Source: Piromyces finnis
Taxonomy: Eukaryota; Neocallimastigomycota; Neocallimastigomycetes; Neocallimastigales; Neocallimastigaceae
Length of the DNA stretch: 64,000 bases
Assembly (NCBI GenBank): GCA_002104945.1
Contig: MCFH01000005.1
Coordinates: 310,001-374,000 of the forward strand
Direction of reading: 5' to 3'
Shown here: positions 21,245 through 33,495 of the stretch, one piece after another
Layout: every line of letters begins with the position of its first letter
Position numbering within the stretch: position 1 is the first letter of the stretch
Position numbers and translations under genes: made by a program
The notes under the pieces: model-generated
The model's database searches: none
The model's input: only the letters and a program-made list of their open reading frames with translations
Told to the model about the DNA's origin: nothing

Positions 21245-23372
21245 TTTTGTTTATTTTTCTTATAAAAAATAATATTTCGTTAAAAATAAATAAATTACGT
21301 TTAGATATGTACGAATAAGATTAATAAGAATTATTAATAAAATAATTATCTATAATTTTAAATTTATTTTATTCTTTAATATCTTTTTTTATTATTAATA
21401 ATAAAAATGATAAATAATATTTTTTTTAAAAAAAACAAAAAAAAAACAAAGAAAATTGTAAATACTTCTTGGACTTAAATAATCAAAAAATGATTAATAT
21501 TTAGGTTTATTATTATTAATTATCATATTATCATGAATAATTATTATTTTAATATTTACTTAAAACAATTTATTATTAAATTTATATTAATAAATAATAA
21601 ATAATAAAATTTTTACCTACTTTATTTATTATAATTTAATATATATTATTTTTTGATCTATAAAATATATACATATCCATAATTATACATGTTTATTTTT
21701 TTTTTTTACTTTCTCAGTTTTTTTTTTATTATTATTAAAAGAATATCGAATAATATGATTAAAAGAATTAATAAAAAGAATAGATAATGCTTTTGAGTAT
21801 TGTCTTACAACTAATTAATAAAAAATAATATATTTAAATAAAAATAAAATATATTCATTTTCATTATTATTATATATAATTAAAGTATATTTTTTAAATA
21901 CTCTATTTAACAAATGCAAAAATTAAATATACTATATATATATATACTAAAATAGTATAAACATATATTCATCAAAAAACTAATTATATGATTTAAATAA
22001 TATAAAGTTAAATTAGATACATATTACAGTATAATAATTAACTTTTTTTTTTATTTCATATTCCTAAGCATCTTTATAAAATAAAACCATTAAACTAATT
22101 TTATTTTATACTTATAATTCTTTCTATTACTAATAATATTATTTACAACACGTTTCAAATTTAAATGTATCAAACAACAAAAAATTAACAACCATTAAAT
22201 TAACATAAAGATGTGATGTAAATTTTTAACCAATAAAATACCACTTTAAAGTTTTTTAATTATTTTTGGCTTTTTTATAAATTTCCAAAATTATATAATT
22301 TAATTAAATAATATATAGAATGAATAAAATCAAAATAAAAAATTAAAAAATTTTAATTTAAATAATTAATTTCCTAACTAAAAGTAATAATCTTTTATAT
22401 TATTCAATAAATGAAAATAAATTATAATAAATTATTAATTACTATATTAGGAAAAAATCATTAATAAATAATAAAAGTTAGGAAAAAGGAACAGTTTAAA
22501 ATTGCTTTTTAGGTATTGTATAATAAATAATTTTATTAATAAAATATTACAGTATTGGTAAGAACGAAAATAATGAAACTATTTTTATTATATATTATTT
22601 AAATAAATTAAAATAATTGTGAGATATAAAATACTTTTCATTATATTTTATTAAAATATTTATATAATTTAAAAAATTATCTAAATACTATAAAAGTTTA
22701 TGATATTAGATGTTTTGAAGGATTATGATAATAAATAATTTAAATTTAATGAAAAGAAATTCTTAGTAAAAGTATGAATATTAGTTTTTAAAAACATCAT
22801 CTATATATTATTTTTATTAAATATTAAATAATTATGAAATATTTTTAAATAATTAATAAAAGTTAAAAATGGCTCATAATTTCAATTATTATATGATTAT
22901 TGTTAATCTAACCATAATAAAAATTGAAAAACTTTATATAATGTAAAAATTTTTAATATCAAATATTATCATATCCATAACTAGAATTTATATGAAAACA
23001 TTTAAGATAATATGAAAATAAAAACTGTTTTTGCTAAAGTACTGTTAAGTTATTATTAAATATAATTAAAAATAAAATTATAGTAAATAAATATTTAAAT
23101 ACAAAAAAACAATTAATATTATTTAAAAAAGATATATTTTTTCATATATAATATTTAATAAAAATAAAAAAGAAATTAAATATAAATGAATATAATTGAT
23201 GTCAAATATTGGTATTTAAAAAAAAAAGATTTTTAAGTTTTACTCTTGTAAATAATAAAGATTGAAATATATTTTTTAAATTTTGTTTCTTTATTAAATT
23301 TTGTTTAAAATATATTTATATGAAGATGCTTAAATTTGTTTATAAGTATCTTGTAATTACATTATTTATTAT
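21245..23372. other. AT-rich intergenic region upstream of GDI
   Basis: About 2.1 kb of almost pure A/T with no frame that carries conserved features. It contains the GDI promoter and 5' UTR (the ATG lies at 21242-21244) and the 3' flank of the next minus-strand gene. I see no RNA gene or repeat worth naming. Confidence 0.6.
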
Positions 23373-24182
23373 CTATTTATTTTTGAAACTATTTCTATTA
23401 CTGAGATTACCAAAGAAGCTAATTGAACTACTACTGCTATTATTACTATTGCTTTCTATACTATCAATTATCGTCATGTCATCCTTATGCTTTTCTTCTA
23501 ATTTTTTAAGACATGCATAAAATGGTAATACTGTAATTGAAAAAATTACAGAAATTATAATTAGATATGTTACAATATATGATAATGAATTTGTACCAAA
23601 GATATATATAGTTTTTTCAGTTGGACATAAACTTCCATCAATTGACCAACAATAGTATTTATAATTACTAAAAGTTTGAATTAATGCAAGTATTGGAAAT
23701 CCAATAAATAAAGTTTTTGGTAATTTATATGCGTATAGTGTTTGAAAAATATATAAGAAACTGTAAGTAATATATAAGAAAAAGAAAAATTGATTACTAC
23801 CGCCCCCAAAGGTCCAAATAATAGAATAAAATAGATATAGTAATAATGCATTACCGCATATTGCATTTTCAAAGTAAAGTAATAATGCAGAATGAAGCAT
23901 CATAAGAAGATGATGTTCTACGATATTAAAATCTTTGTGTATCATATTTGTAAATGTAATTTCCCAATAAAACAAGACAATTTGCAGTATTAACATAATT
24001 TTAATTTGGTAAACAGCGCCTGATTGTATGATTTTACGAGAAGGCCACATATATTTATTTATATAACATGAGCCAAGAGCTATAATTAATTGGATTAAAA
24101 ATATCCAATTAATGTATTGATTCCATTTTTTTGGAAATTGTGTACTATCAGACAAGTTGTTTAAAATTTCCCAAAAACCCAT
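23373..24182 (-). CDS. Seven-span integral membrane protein, family not recognised
   Basis: A single-exon frame of 269 aa from ATG at 24182 to TAG at 23373. Hydrophobic segments lie near residues 25-42, 60-82, 89-106, 110-126, 131-151, 157-174 and 199-224. The C-terminal 40 residues are hydrophilic and Ser/Asn-rich. The paired histidines at the start of segment 3 (EHHLLMMLHS) and the seven spans recall small polytopic enzymes or TLC-like folds, but I cannot match a family motif, so no function is assigned. The gene is divergent from the FANCA-like gene, sharing a 495-bp upstream region. Its codon and base use match the neighbours. Confidence 0.75.
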   Translation of the reverse strand: MGFWEILNNLSDSTQFPKKWNQYINWIFLIQLIIALGSCYINKYMWPSRKIIQSGAVYQIKIMLILQIVLFYWEITFTNMIHKDFNIVEHHLLMMLHSALLLYFENAICGNALLLYLFYSIIWTFGGGSNQFFFFLYITYSFLYIFQTLYAYKLPKTLFIGFPILALIQTFSNYKYYCWSIDGSLCPTEKTIYIFGTNSLSYIVTYLIIISVIFSITVLPFYACLKKLEEKHKDDMTIIDSIESNSNNSSSSSISFFGNLSNRNSFKNK

Positions 24183-24677
24183 TTTATTTTTATTTAAATA
24201 ATATAATCCCTGAATAGTATTTAAAGATTTTTTTTCCCTCTTTTTCTCTTTTTTTATTATTATTTTTTTCTTCTTCTTCTTATTATTGTTATATTTGCTT
24301 TATTTTTCTAGTTTTTATTTTATTTCTAATTTTTTATTATAAGTTATCTTCCTTAATTTTTTTTTAATATTATATTGAAATATATAAAGAAATTTTTTTT
24401 TCTTTTTTTTTTTTTTTTTTTTTTTTCAATTATTTTATATTCTTTCTTTTGTAATTAATTATTCATTTAATTATTCATTATATTTCTTTTTATAATTATG
24501 ATTTAACATAAATATTAAAAATTATATGTTTTTTATTTAAAAAAGATTTTTTTAATAGAAAAATTTTTATTATAGGAAAATAGCTCATAATTTAAAGTTT
24601 AATAAATATTTTTTTTTTTTTTAAATATTTATTTATTTAATTTTCGTTTATTAGAGTCTTTAATAAATGAATTAAAA
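24183..24677. other. Shared upstream region of two divergent genes
   Basis: An A/T-only spacer containing a run of 24 T at 24403-24426 and several shorter T runs. It must hold the start regions of the membrane-protein gene (-) and the FANCA-like gene (+). No individual promoter element can be named. Confidence 0.5.
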
Positions 24678-27600
24678 ATGAAATTCAATTTTTCCAAAAC
24701 TTACTCAAATAAAAGACTTAATGATAAAGTTTTAAAATTATTAAACAAAAATGTATCGATTAATAATACTTGTTCCGAAGAAAATATAAAAAAAAAAATT
24801 AAATTATGTGATAAACCGAATGAATGTATTTTTTTTATATTTTAAATTGGAAAAAAGTTTTATTATATTTTTAATAATTATTTATATATTAATTTATGCT
24901 AATATTCAGACATTTCATTTAATTAGTTATTTTATTTATAATTTTATTAATGAAATTATTAATGTTTTTGTTAATTATTTAAACAGTAATATATATACTG
25001 AAAAAGGAAGCAAAAGAGAGAGAAATTTCTTTAAAAATTTATTCTTCTTATTGGATTTCTGAGTTATTTTATGAAGAAAAGTTATGGGAAAATTTTTTCA
25101 ATGTATTGGATATCTTGAAGTTAATTTGTATAAAGAATAAAATATAGATTTATTTTTTTTAAATATTAATATTATAATATTAATTTTAATTATTATATAA
25201 TATTAATTTTAAATGTTATAAAAATTAGACAGAAACAATTAATACTATATGTCTTATGATTGACCATTTAGATGAAACACAGAGTATTTCAATAAATATT
25301 TTATATAAAAATATTATTGAAAACATAAGAGATAAATCAATTCAGCATTCTTATTCTTCCAATTATATTAATTCACCGGAGTATAGTAATTATATAATAA
25401 ATGTATTTTTAAATGTCTATCAATTTTATATCGAAATTCCACACATTTTCAATTTTAAGAATTTCATTTTTTTGTGGCTAGAAAATCAAATATCATTATA
25501 TAATTCTTTATTAATCTTATTTACAAGAATTGAAGAACAAATTGAAAAAGATTCATTAAAGCAATCACTCTTAAATGGTATATATAGATATAAAAGTGAA
25601 TGTATTATATATGAATTTTAATTTTATATTGAAATATTATAATAGATATATTATTATATACATTACAAATATTAATAAGTAAACACGAGTTTGATAAAAA
25701 GCAAGAATATATAAAAATTCTATTTGACAATTTAATTAATTATCCCATAAAATTAATACGAGATTTTAAGTAAGTACTATAATTCTGTTTTTTTTTTTTT
25801 TAAAAAATTTTTTTATAGTCATAAATTAATTCACTTTTTTTTTTTTTTAAATGGTTTATATTTATTTAATAAAATAGCAAAGATTTAAATAATAATAATA
25901 CAGTGAAGCTTTTTATTCATCAAATTGTATTAATTTCAATATGTAATCAGAAAATATTATCTATAGAGGAAAAAAAGGATTTTATCATTCATATATGTAA
26001 AAAATTATGTAAAACTTCTAAAAGTAATGCTGAATTTTTTCAGTTAAACAAAAATAAATCTAAAAATAATATAAGCAAAGAAAAAATAATTTTTCCTTTT
26101 AATAAATTATTAGAAATATATTCAATAAGTAATTATTAAAAATATTATATATATTATATATTCCTATTATATAAACAACAATAATAAAAGAGTTTATTTA
26201 TTCAGTTTCGGAATAGCTTAATAATCACAAAAATGTAAAAATAATTTTAGGTGATAATGATGATTATCAAAACTCAAAGAGTTTTAATGATAGAGAGGTG
26301 CTATTTGAAGCCATAATAAAAATATCAAATTCCATAAATTTGGAGGATAATTTTATTCTTAAATTTGTATATGATACTATAGATCAAAAGGAGGTAGATA
26401 TTTTAGGCAAAACCACAATAATTATATTTAGAGTATAAATAATATATATTTATTGTAATGGATAATTTATAAAATCTTAAATATTATTATTTTATTTAAA
26501 GAAAAGTATCAATTATGAATTGATATTTTCCTTGTTAAAAACCTTTATCAGTACAAATATCAAAAATAGTTTAAATAGCGAAAAAATGTTTAATATTATT
26601 AACCAAAAATTTGAAAAGGTGTTAAGTCAAAATATTGAGACTGAAGAAGATTATTTGAATTTCAAAACACTCTTTTATGTTATCATTATTTATTTCATTG
26701 AAAAGAAGAAAAATGGTGAAGAAGATAATGAGTTTGAAATATGGTTTAATGTAAGTAAAGATTGATAATAATATAAATTAATATAATAATAGTTAAATTA
26801 TTACCAATTATAATGATAGAGTAATACAATTATCTTATATTATAATGTTTTAATAGAATACTTTTAGTAAAACGCCTAGTCATTTTCAATGGGTTATAGA
26901 TAATATGAGACCATTTACAAATATGCTATATTTGTTAATATGTTATATTCCAATAGAATGTTCTAAGGTTTATATATATAGTTCAACTTAAAAAATTTCT
27001 AATTGTATTATTTAATATTTATATTTATAATTATTCTTAATTAAATATTAAAGTCTGCATATCATGAATTAAAATCAATGATACCGAATATTAAAACTGA
27101 AGATCAAAAAAGTTTTGTAATTGATTATTGTGAAAATGTAGAAAATAAGTTCAAAGAAATGGGAGTAGGTTTAAAAAATTTAAAATTATTATATCTTTTA
27201 TTAATACTTCATTTATGTAAAATATTAATCGAATAATTTTAACTAAATATTTTATAAATTTATTTAAAGTTTTCATTAACAAATCAAAAGGGAGCGAAAG
27301 GAAATGTTATTGAAAATGAAATTCAAGAATATATTGAGTATTATAATAATAATTTTACTATTTCGAAAAAGTTAATATCAAGAATTTTATTTAAAAATAA
27401 ATGGTACATAAATATGTTTTTACCAAATCTTTTAGATATTGGTAGAATAACTACTCCATCTCAAGTATCTCTAATGAATGATGAAAGAAAAAGGTTCATT
27501 TTAGCATTAAATGAATATGGCGAGATTCAAGAAAAAGCGAGGATTTCTAAATTTTTGTGGTAAACAAAATTATTACTATTATATTATATATTTAAGAATA

Positions 27601-30600
27601 TAATTATATTGTTAATAATTATAATATATATGTGTATATATGATTTAATATAAATTGTAGGAATACATATTTAGAAACCCATTTATCTACAACAGAAGAA
27701 AAGGAAAAAGAAGAAAAAGTAGAAGAAGAAGAAAAAGAAGAAATACCAATTAATGAAAATCAAAAAAATGATGAAAAAAATAAAGAAACAGATAGACAAG
27801 AAGAAGATAACTTTGTTAAAATTAAAGTTATTAAAAATAAAATTAATAAAATATTTGAAGATTTTATTCAATATTTATCAAGTAAAAATATTTCTAAAAT
27901 TAAAATGGGAATTTTCTCAAATAATTCTTCTATCAATAGTTCAAGTAAAAATATAGAAGGTAGCTCGAATTACAATTTAATAGAGTTAAATATTATTGGT
28001 ATGTGTAATAAATTGAAAGGCCTTTTTGATCAATATATCCATTATAAATATAACATGTCAAGAAAATTAGTTCAAGGACAGTCTGTTACTGAAAATTCTT
28101 TTATTATCGGGCAATTGAATATAAATAAATCATACATGTATTATAGAAAGGATGATAAACAACTTTGTTTTTCAAGAACTTTTTCATTTGATGAAATGGA
28201 ATTTGTTGAAAATCTTATTGAACGGTTTCATGAGTTAATTCATTGTGTAACTAATGATACAAATAAAGAATTTGTTAATTTTATCCTTTTTAAAGTTATT
28301 AAACTTCTTTCTAATTATCCTATTATCCACCCTCTCATTTATATAAGATTAATGCTCCTACTCTATGATCAAATTGGAGATATTAATGAAGGATTATGTG
28401 ATAGTTTATCAAGAATAATATCTATAATGTCGTCTATAAATTATGGGTTTCCTGATATACCCATTCTTCATACGAATAAAAGTAATTTAGATGATAATAG
28501 TTTTAATATTGATAAAGGTGATGAAATAGGAAATGATTTTTTAAAAGAATATATAGATGATAATATATATACAATGACTGAAAAAATTAAGCCAATAGAA
28601 GTATTATTGAACCCTTATTTAAATAATTTAATGTCTCTCTATACCAGTAATAAGTTTAATTATAAGGAAGAAAGTATTTTCTTAAGGATTGCTTGTGGTA
28701 TTCTATATTTTATGAAAAGTCAATCAGCATCTATTCATCTTTTATCTCATGATAATGATATTAAATCGTTTAATATTTCTAATATTCAAAATAAAGAAGG
28801 TATGTTTTATAATTTAACCATATATATATATATATTATTTATAACTCTTCTTTATAATTTAAATTTATCATAATAGATACAATTCTTTTTTACTTACCTG
28901 AAGAGCTAATATGTAGATTAGAATATTTAAATCAAAAATTAAAATTTTCATCAACTTATTTGTTCGAAAAAGATGTGAATTTTCTAGTTGATACAAGAAA
29001 CAATATCCAGAATTATATTAACGATAATGATACTGTTGATAATAAAATGTTACTTTATAGTAATATTAAAATTTTGAAGAGTATATTTTCATATTCATCA
29101 TTAAATTTGAATTATAAAGCTATTTCCATAAATCAATGGATCTTTTGGCAATATATGAATTTTAATCAATGGTTAACATTAGAAGAAGAAATGGAATATA
29201 TGAGATCCTTGATATACGGTGTTTTCTTAAATGAAAATTATTCCACAAAAGAAGTTTTTGATTTAGCACAATTTTTATTGTTAGAACTTGTAAAGTTTGA
29301 ATTATTGAATGAGAAAGAGTTAAATGTTAAAGATGATATTTATTGTATTGATAATGAATCAAAATTTTCCAAATTATTATTAAATTTAATTAGTGAGTTA
29401 ATATTAGAAGCATGGGATATTTCTCAATTAAATAATGATGATAATGATTATATTTTTCATTTAAATTGGTTAAATGAATGCTTATCTAATCTGTTAAAGT
29501 TTAGTAAAAAAAGTGTATGTAACTTGTTTATTAATTTTTATACTTTTAAGATATTTATTTATATATAATTAAATAAATTAATTTTATTTTCAACTCTTTT
29601 AATATAATAACATAGCATACTAAAGTAATAAAAAAGTTTATTAACAAATTAGTATTCTTCTCACCACAATTTTTTTTCACAAAAGGTTAAGTACAACATA
29701 TGAATTTTATTAATTATATTAAAAAATCAGAATAAAGGTTAAAATGAAATTATTATCAATAAATTAATAATTTGTTTATATATATATAATTAATATTTTT
29801 ATTATTTTTAGGATTAGAAATTGCAAAAATTAAAAAAGATTATCAAAAAAAAAAAATAATTAGTGAAATTTTTGGTAGTACTATATCATTTATTCAAAAT
29901 TATATTTGTTCTCTTGAAATAATGGATACCTCAAATAGAAATATAGTAGATTTTGTATGGAGAGGGTATAAACAATTTCTTATATCTATTCAAGCAGCAA
30001 ACATTACCCATGAATGCTGCTTTTTAAATGTAAGTTTAAATATTTAAATTTTTATGTTATAATGTTAAATATAAATAGTTTATATTAAATATTGTTATAT
30101 AGATGATTTCAAATAGTTGTCCAAAGTTTATTTGTATGTCAATTATCAATTTCGATGAACTTTTAATATTCAAGAATTTATCACAGAGAAAAAAAGAAAA
30201 AATATTATGTTGTAATCATCATTCAACCAATATCCACTTAATGTTTTGTAATATTAAAAATTTAATAAATCAAATTTTAGAATTTCAACATACAAAAGAT
30301 TTGTAAGTATATTATAAAAACAATAGTATGAAAGTATGTTTTTTAATAAATTTTATTTGGATGTTAATATTTACTAAATACAGGTCATTTATAAAGATTC
30401 CACAATTTATAAAAGAACACCATATAATTTTATCGTCATGTTTATTATTTATAACCTACCAAAAAATATTATTTAATAATAGTAATGAATATAAGAATTA
30501 TTGTTCAAAAATAATATTCTTTCTTACAAAAGAACTGGATTATACCCTAAAACAATTTATTGAAAACAAAGATTCAAAAGAAGAAATAAATTATGATATG

Positions 30601-31962
30601 TCATTTTACATTAATATTATATTAGATATTATTAATATTTCTATATATTATATTTATTATTATAATCAAATAAAAGAGTTGTTAGATTATAAATTTAATG
30701 ATAACAATCCAAAATTTGTTAAAAACTATAGCTTTTTTAAGGATTTGATTGATACGTTGTTAATTTTATATCCTAATATTGTGATTCAAGCTTTTTCTCT
30801 ATATAAAACTTCTAATATTGATAAAAACGAAATTAAAAATTATAATAAAAGTAATGATAAGACTAATGATATTAAAGAAGATAATAAAAAAGATAGTAAT
30901 AATATAAACAAAAATATTAACAAAGAAGAAAAAAATATCTATAATATAAATAATAGAAATAACAGTAATGTTTCTTTTTCAAATTTAATGGTTCATTTTT
31001 ATTATCAAGATAAATGCAAAGAAAAAGAAGTAGATTCAAATAAAATGAAACGAAAAGAAATAATTTTTAAAATAAAGTATAATTTTTTATGGCAGTCAAT
31101 TTATAACCTTTTTCAAACAACAATTGAAATAAATAATTTTTATATTGAATTAAGATTATTTTATTTATTTTGTTTTATATTTAATTCTGATATATTTAAA
31201 CAAGTTATTTCATTAAATCAACAAAAGTATGACAAAAAAACAACAAAACTGGTTATAGATAAATTAATAGAAAATTATTTTTATCTTATTAAATATTATA
31301 GTTATTATCAAAGTACAGCAGATTCAGAAAGTAATGTTAATAACTTATTATTAGAATCTAATTTTTTGAATGAATCTACTTTATTTCAATCTAATACAGT
31401 ATCATTTAAAGAATTATTTAATAGTATTACAGAATTTAAGAATTTACATACAGATAAAATGAATAACTATAAATTATCACCCTTAATTAATATACCAGAA
31501 AAGTCTGTCATCAACATTACTAATATTCTAATTAAATTGATCGAGTATTTTGAATCAAAGAATAAAGTGAAGGAAAAAAAGATAGAAAATAACATCAATA
31601 ATGAAAACTCGGAAAAAACAAAAAATTCTGAATTAGAGACTAATATTGATCAAGATCCTAATAATAATAGTATAAAGAATAATTTTAATACGAATTCAGT
31701 TACTAGTGCTATAAAGAAAACTGAAGAAGTTAAGCAATTACTTAAGCCATACAAAATAGATTTTGAGATATTTAGAATATATACTTCTAATAATATTGAT
31801 ATTATAAAAAAATTTGTTCTTTGGCATAATGATATAAATGATAATGAAGAAAATAAAAATGCAACAAGTCAATTAAATAGTGAAAGTTATTCAGAAAAGT
31901 CTATAAATGATTCATTTTATAAAATAAATATTATGAACTTAAAATCAGGCTTAATAAAATAA
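24678..31962 (+). CDS. FANCA: FANCA-like Fanconi anaemia core complex protein, 16 exons
   Basis: Exons: 24678-24825, 24987-25102, 25229-25577, 25646-25769, 25878-26128, 26251-26432, 26502-26750, 26857-26967, 27054-27164, 27270-27559, 27661-28799, 28877-29514, 29616-29685, 29812-30029, 30103-30302, 30384-31962. All junctions are GT-AG and keep frame, giving 1924 aa. The protein is an alpha-helical solenoid with no catalytic motif. Compared with human FANCA as I know it, similarity is colinear: the N-terminal YSNKRLNDKVLKLL; WFNNTF; the WYINMFLPNLL segment at residues 592-602 followed by DERKRFILAL (human has HFLPALL at almost the same position); FNQWLTLEEE; VDFVWRGYKQFL near 1305; and the C-terminal FLWQSIYNLF then LRLFYLFCFIF near 1634-1665. 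Extra length comes from Asn/Lys-rich insertions (about 30800-31040 and 31560-31740). FANCA in animals is a scaffold of the nuclear ubiquitin ligase complex acting in DNA crosslink repair. The family call rests on recalled pattern matching and was not searched. Confidence 0.75.
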
Positions 31963-32808
31963 ATTAATATTCAGCTTTCAATTATATTAAATCATTTTTG
32001 GGTTATTAAAAATTAAATTTTTTCAATTTAAGAATTTAAAAAGTCTAAAGGAAAAAAGTTTTTTTTTTTTACTGATATTTGTATAAAAATATTAATTTAA
32101 ATTGAATTTATTAATAAACTATTAATAATATAATAATTATATAATAATTAAATTTAATAAGTGTATTAGGATGTTCTTAAATTTATGGATATAATAATAT
32201 AATAAATTTTAATTTATAAAAATTTATAAAAAAATAAAAAAGAAAAAATATATTATAAAACTAAAACTAATTAGAAAATTACTATAATAACATATTGACA
32301 TTTTTTTATATTTAAATAAAAATTATATATTTCTTATTAATGTAATTTCTGGGTATTTAAAAAAAAAAATTAAATGAAATATAAATATAGATATTCAAAT
32401 CATATTGAAGAAAATGATATTTTAAATATAAAAAACACTAGAATCAATGATAAAAATGATTTAAGACCGTTAATAATTTTTTTTTTTGGGATAAAACAAA
32501 GAGGTTAAAAAAAAGGAAGATGACAAAATTAAAATAAAAAAGGAGAAAAAATAAATGATGGAAAAAATATAAAGATAAAATATATTAATAATTTATAAGA
32601 TCAATTGGAGAAAAGAATAAATTTGTTGATAAAAAGTTGATGGAAAATTAATAAAAATCGGAAATGCTTATTTTATAGAATATGCATTATCATATTTTCC
32701 ATATCCTTGTATTATTTAACAGCTAATGGTGTATTACATATTCATCAAATACATTAATATATCAAGATAAATATAATAAAGAAATAATTTTATATTTAGT
32801 AATTTGAT
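31963..32808. other. AT-rich intergenic region, possibly the degraded 5' part of the ankyrin pseudogene
   Basis: Mostly A/T with no supported gene. A short frame from ATG at 32374 (MKYKYRYSNHIEEND...) ends after about 45 codons at 32507-32509. It could be the decayed beginning of the ankyrin pseudogene that follows. Confidence 0.45.
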
Positions 32809-33216
32809 ATGATAATATTATCACAGCTAATTGAATGGAATGAATGTCAATTTTCATTTGATTTTGATGTTGCTTTATCATTAATATTTTTTGTAAGTGT
32901 TTATGAATCAAATAATATTTCAGTTTTACATATTGAGTCAGAAAACAAATTAACTGCATTAATGATTGCTTGTCAAACAAAGCAATATATTGTAGTAAAG
33001 ACATTATTTAACAAAAAAGCAGAAGTAAATATTCAAAATAATTTTAGTTATTGTCCTCTTTTGATTGCCATTTAGAACAATGATGAAGAATTAATCAATT
33101 ATATATTAGGGTTATAAATATCAATATTAAGATATATGATACATATGGAAATAATTCTTTAATATTGGCTTGTTTCATCGGAAATGAAAAATGTAAAATA
33201 CTTTTTGAGTTATAAA
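32809..33216 (+). pseudogene. Ankyrin-repeat pseudogene, 5' fragment
   Basis: Translation gives ankyrin-type helices: LTALMIACQTKQYIVVKTLF, then KAEVNIQNN and PLLIAI, ended by a TAG at about 33073. The same logic continues in other frames: NDEELINYILG, then after a frame change NIKIYDTYGNNSLILACFIG. The stops and frame changes show a decayed gene. The fragment ends where a LINE has inserted, and the continuation lies at 38652. Confidence 0.72.
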
Positions 33217-33227
33217 AGCTTCTTGTT

Positions 33228-33229
<2 letters not shown>
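33217..33229. repeat. Left target-site duplication of the LINE
   Basis: AGCTTCTTGTTAA, identical to 38639-38651. It sits directly outside the poly(T) run, which is the poly(A) tail of the minus-strand element. Confidence 0.9.
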
Positions 33230-33260
<31 letters not shown>

Positions 33261-33495
33261 GGCATCAAATATTTTAAACTTTATTATTAATTTAATTAAA
33301 ATTATAATACATGTAATATAAAAATTAAAATAAAATAAAAATAAAAAAAATATGTTTAAATAAACACAAATGAATAAAAATTGGGTATAATGTATTCTAG
33401 TAATTTTAATTAAAGTAAGAAAGCCACTATCATACTAAAGTATAATAATTGTATTTGACTTCCAATGGGACACCGAGCCAAAGATCAAAATTTTG

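Noticed and set aside
23681-23872. Second minus-strand frame inside the membrane-protein gene
   Set aside because: Out-of-frame shadow of the 269-aa gene with no independent features.
24808-25062. Hydrophobic plus-strand frame of 84 codons
   Set aside because: It overlaps the first intron and second exon of the FANCA-like gene in another frame and starts at a non-ATG codon. The alternative frame with a 161-nt intron gives sequence matching FANCA.
27683-27871. Minus-strand frame rich in Phe
   Set aside because: It is antisense to the Lys/Glu-rich start of exon 11 of the FANCA-like gene.
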